The notes under the pieces were generated by a model, which was not told the origin of the DNA, ran no database searches, and worked only from the letters and a program-made list of their open reading frames with translations. A program made the translations under genes and the position numbers. From Pomacea canaliculata (lineage: Eukaryota; Mollusca; Gastropoda; Architaenioglossa; Ampullariidae), in the NCBI RefSeq assembly GCF_003073045.1, contig NC_037590.1, positions 8,823,042-8,887,041 of the forward strand: a stretch of 64,000 bases of DNA, written 5' to 3'. Below, piece after piece: positions 60,740 to 64,000 of this stretch; position 1 is the stretch's first letter; each line of letters starts with the position of its first letter.

Positions 60740-61425
60740 AATAAAACAAATCAGAAGAATTTTTTAACATTTTTTTTTTTCCTTTTTCTTCCACTCTTTC
60801 AACATAGTTGCTGCCTGTTGCAACAGATTTGTTGGCCCTAAGGATCCATTATTGAAACATGTCAAAAACGCCGATTTTGGCATCAATTTCAGCTTTTCCT
60901 CACTCCAGCAATGACCAAATCATTGACTGGCCTTGGTTTCAGGGTCCAGATTGTAGAATCAACATTCATCACCTGTGGTGATGCCCTTGAAGCCAGGAGA
61001 ACACCTGTAATTGAATGTTTCCAAGAATTCCTTGCACTAGTTCACCCAACTTCTTTTGCTGGTCTGTCAGCAACCTTGGTACCCAGGGAGTTGACTTCTT
61101 GTTGAAGACCTAATCGTGATGATCATTTGAAGACTGGTAGGAGGAATTTCCAACTCCATCTCCCTCTACCTGATGGTCACATGGCCATTCCAGGAATTCA
61201 TGAGCTTTGTAGACATTGTACTAGGCCTTGGGTTCGCGATGTTCATCATAACCACCTGAAATGACCACTGCCAAATCACTGAAACCAGTGATACTTGTTT
61301 TAGATAGAGCATCAACGGCATAAGTTTTCTGCAAACTGTCAACAGCCTGAAAGCCATACCAAATGTGATGCAACATGATCACTTGAAAGTCACACGCTGA
61401 CGGCAGTGGTGAATCACTAACCCAT
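60740..61425 (-). mobile_element. Decayed mariner transposase
   Basis: Read on the minus strand across frames: LQKTYAVDALSKTSITGF (N-terminal helix-turn-helix region), NPRPSTMSTKL and GHVTIR, then STPWVPRLLTDQQKK (the W-V-P-(H/R)-x-L linker of mariner). A frame shift leads to PGFKGITTGDE, holding the first catalytic aspartate, then LDPETKASQ. This order is diagnostic of mariner. Several frameshifts and stops make it dead. No terminal inverted repeats or TA duplication could be recognised. Confidence 0.85.
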
Positions 61426-64000
61426 AGACTTGTTTCTCTTCATCCTGGTAAAACTAGGAAGGGAAAAATTATGAAAAAATGTGGAAATGCCCAAAGAAGC
61501 ACTCTATCAAGTCCACATGTCTGCGCTTGCTGAAAGCGCACAAAATGCTGAGGTCCAGGCAGAAGTGTAACATCCCTTGTATTCATATTTACATATAAAA
61601 CATGTAAATGTTTTCGTGAGAAAGATGTTTTTTTAAGCAATTTTTAAAAACTTGAATGGCAGAATGAACTCATGCTATTTGTACTTGAAGGGAACATTAT
61701 AGTTTAGGTCATTGATCCTAGTTTGTAGACAATGTATGAAAATGTTAAGATGGGGAAAAATAGAATTGGGATGTACTGTTAACATGCACTGAATTTTTGT
61801 CTTAGAATGTTGCATGCTGTATTTAGTCAAAATGGCATAGTGGTTTATACTTCCTAAGCTTCTGTAAATACAAAGCAAGATGAAGACATTTTGGTTGTGT
61901 GCCAGACAATAAAGTCTGAAAACTGTATGTTTGTAGATGACATACTGTTGTTAAGCATGGTAGATAGTTTTAGTGAAAGAATACTGTGAAATGACTATGC
62001 TTGTTTTATCTTGTTTGTGACACTTTTAAAAAAGTAACAGAATCAAGGTCACAAAAAAGTTTATAATAAAACTTTGTTATGATGCTGATATTCATGGCTG
62101 TATGGTGATGCTGCACAAATCCTGCTTGTATAAATACTGCAGGGCATGACTTCTGCCAAATGGTGCTATCCCCTGTTCATGCATATATCTTCAAACAAGT
62201 GGCTGCTTACAATTGTCTAAAACATGATTGTTTTATTGGACCCCACCCCCTGCCTCCAATTTTTTTTTTCCACAACACTAATGATTTTATTTTGTCACCA
62301 GATGATTGATGCTTCACTTTATCACAACCCAACTAATCGTGGCTTCACCACAAAGGTAATTTTTTTAGTGGAAATGATTCAGAACATCAGTATTTATCAT
62401 TAAGCCCAATTTTGAACTTCACTTATCTTTTCCTTTAAACCTTTTTTTTTATATAATACTAGTCTGAGAAAGGCTAGACAAAATCTGATAATGCTAGACA
62501 ATGTGGAGCATTTGTGTTCAAAACACATGACGCTTCCAGTGCAGATAAAATTCTTAGTGTACTAGCAGGCTGGGTGATCAACAAGGCATGGTTGCATCTT
62601 CAGACCACTGTTTTTGCACTTTGTCAATTGAGTCCGATTGCGGGTTCTTTGAATTAGGTCACTGGATGTTGTGTCAAATATGCCCCAGTGGAAAATATGA
62701 TCAGGGATATAGTTGTAAAGAGTACCTTTGTATTCAGTAGATCTGTATTATTTTTTAACTGCAAGCCCTGGTGAAAAAGACCCACCAAAACCAGATTACA
62801 TTTACACGTGAAAAGCCAAATTAAAAATATCAGAGAACATATCTACACAATTAACATAGTACAAATGTACTGTGCTTTAACATTTTAAATCTTATTTTTC
62901 CTTTTTCCTATGAGGTTGTAGGGTATAATCATACAGTTTTTAGTTTATTTACATATTGTTTTGAAAACTTCCAACTACATTTACATTTAAAATTTTATTT
63001 TTGCATTTGACTTATAGCCTGTGGAATATATTATAAATATAATCCATATATCTTCCAGATAACTACAAAGACACACTGACATTTACATTTTATATCTTAT
63101 TTTTCCTTTTTTGGTATGACGCTGTGGTATATCACAATAACTTTATTAAATTTGCCTGCATATCACCTTGGCAGCTGCTGAACACATTAATAATTGCGTG
63201 CATTCCTATTTTTCCCAATAGAAAACGCAGATTGTACAACAATCTACTCGGAAAAAGTATTTTGTAAATGATTAATTTTTAGACAAAGGGATTTAATAAA
63301 CTGCCTAAACGGATACGTAGAGATGTAGGCTTACCTCCCTTGATGCCTGTTCCGGAGTGCTTCTCGTTATTTCCCCATTGCTCGCTGGTGCTTTGCTATA
63401 ATAATTATATATGTATAGCCTTAGTTGCACATGGAAAACAACTTCACGCCGACACCCACAAGTCTTCCCATCACATACATGCACACACTTTTTTTTATTA
63501 TTCTCGTATAAAATAACCAGCCACCGAGACTGGCATGTTGTTGGCTTTGACCAGCTTGTCACTACCAGTCATTACTATGTGAAGTAGGTCAATAACAGTT
63601 TGCATGATTAAATGAATATGCTTCATTAATTTGAGTAACGCCACGTGAGCACACGAGTAGTTTATCCCTGTGCAAAGCAGATGTCAACACCAGTAGATAT
63701 CAAAATACACGAATGTAATAACAAAGGTGTGATTTATGTTGTGCATGATCACGTTCACGACGGAGCGTACGTGCTCTCAACGCTTTAGTAGAAGAAAATT
63801 AGAAATAAAAGACGAACACATTGAAAGGTAAAAATAAAAACAAAAGGTTGTCTTCCCGAAGATTTACTAATGCCCATCTTTAGATGCCTATAGTTTCTCA
63901 CACCTTCCCCATTACCAAAGAAATAAAACTCGGTCACGGACTCCTTGAGAACAGCTAGTAATTAGCCATATGTTCCCTCCATCATGATCCTCTATGCCGC
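61426..64000. other. Right-hand intergenic or intronic sequence, no supported gene
   Basis: AT-rich sequence without recognisable protein similarity. A pyrimidine/C-rich spot lies near 62240-62270. One exon-like stretch (62302-62355) is listed separately. GC content rises slightly near 63600-63790, where CACGTG and several CG dinucleotides occur. That could be the edge of a promoter, but I cannot support a gene. Confidence 0.4.
62302..62355 (+). other. Orphan exon-like segment (18 codons)
   Basis: A 54-nt open stretch beginning ATGATTGATGC is preceded by TTTGTCACCAG (acceptor) and followed by AAG|GTAATT (donor). It reads MIDASLYHNPTNRGFTTK with no stop and a phase-0 length. I see no partner exon in the window. 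It may belong to a gene extending to the right, or be chance. Confidence 0.25.

Noticed and set aside
63305..63562. 85-codon minus-strand ORF near the right edge
   Set aside because: No recognisable similarity and no supporting splice sites.

Overview
This is a gene-dense piece of an animal nuclear genome. It is AT-rich, all conserved genes but one are split by short to medium GT-AG introns, and it carries many decayed transposable elements. Gene content and repeat flora (RTE and L2-like LINEs, a DIRS-like recombinase relic, mariner, Tigger and hAT DNA transposons, tRNA-headed SINEs) suggest an invertebrate, most likely a lophotrochozoan such as a gastropod mollusc. The phylum is inference only.

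Layout, left to right. (1) 165-4526 (+): ATAD1/Msp1 AAA+ ATPase, lacking its N-terminal exon(s), which lie upstream of the window. (2) 6267-7156: a non-autonomous Tigger/pogo element with TA target duplication. (3) 11080-24650 (-): WIPI2 (Atg18 family, autophagy), tail-to-tail with ATAD1, with a degraded RTE LINE in one intron. (4) 25983-48293 (+): CENP-E (kinesin-7). Twenty-six coding exons join in frame to a protein of about 2,296 residues that ends in a CaaX box. Its introns hold an L2/CR1-like LINE, SINEs, a 2.3-kb hAT transposon with a perfect 8-bp target duplication, and a DIRS-like tyrosine recombinase relic. (5) 50076-52225 (-): PSMD10/gankyrin, six exons, 225 residues, tail-to-tail with CENP-E. 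(6) 55477-58317 (+): a 946-residue four-transmembrane protein with a long Ser-rich tail, an LPxY motif and a polyQ run, head-to-head with PSMD10. (7) 60740-61425 (-): a mariner transposase relic. The last 2.5 kb holds no gene I can support.

The five genes are unrelated housekeeping or cell-division genes: mitochondrial and peroxisomal tail-anchored protein extraction, autophagosome nucleation, chromosome congression, proteasome assembly, and a membrane adaptor. They alternate in orientation and form two head-to-head pairs (WIPI2/CENP-E and PSMD10/four-TM gene). The WIPI2/CENP-E interval contains two CCAAT boxes 31 bp apart followed by a CDE/CHR-like pair just before a likely non-coding first exon, which is the architecture of G2/M-regulated promoters. 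I found no prokaryotic-style system, CRISPR array, or rRNA or tRNA gene. The most interesting items are the CENP-E promoter, its CaaX and SxIP tail motifs, its TSTED repeat block, and the well-delimited transposons.
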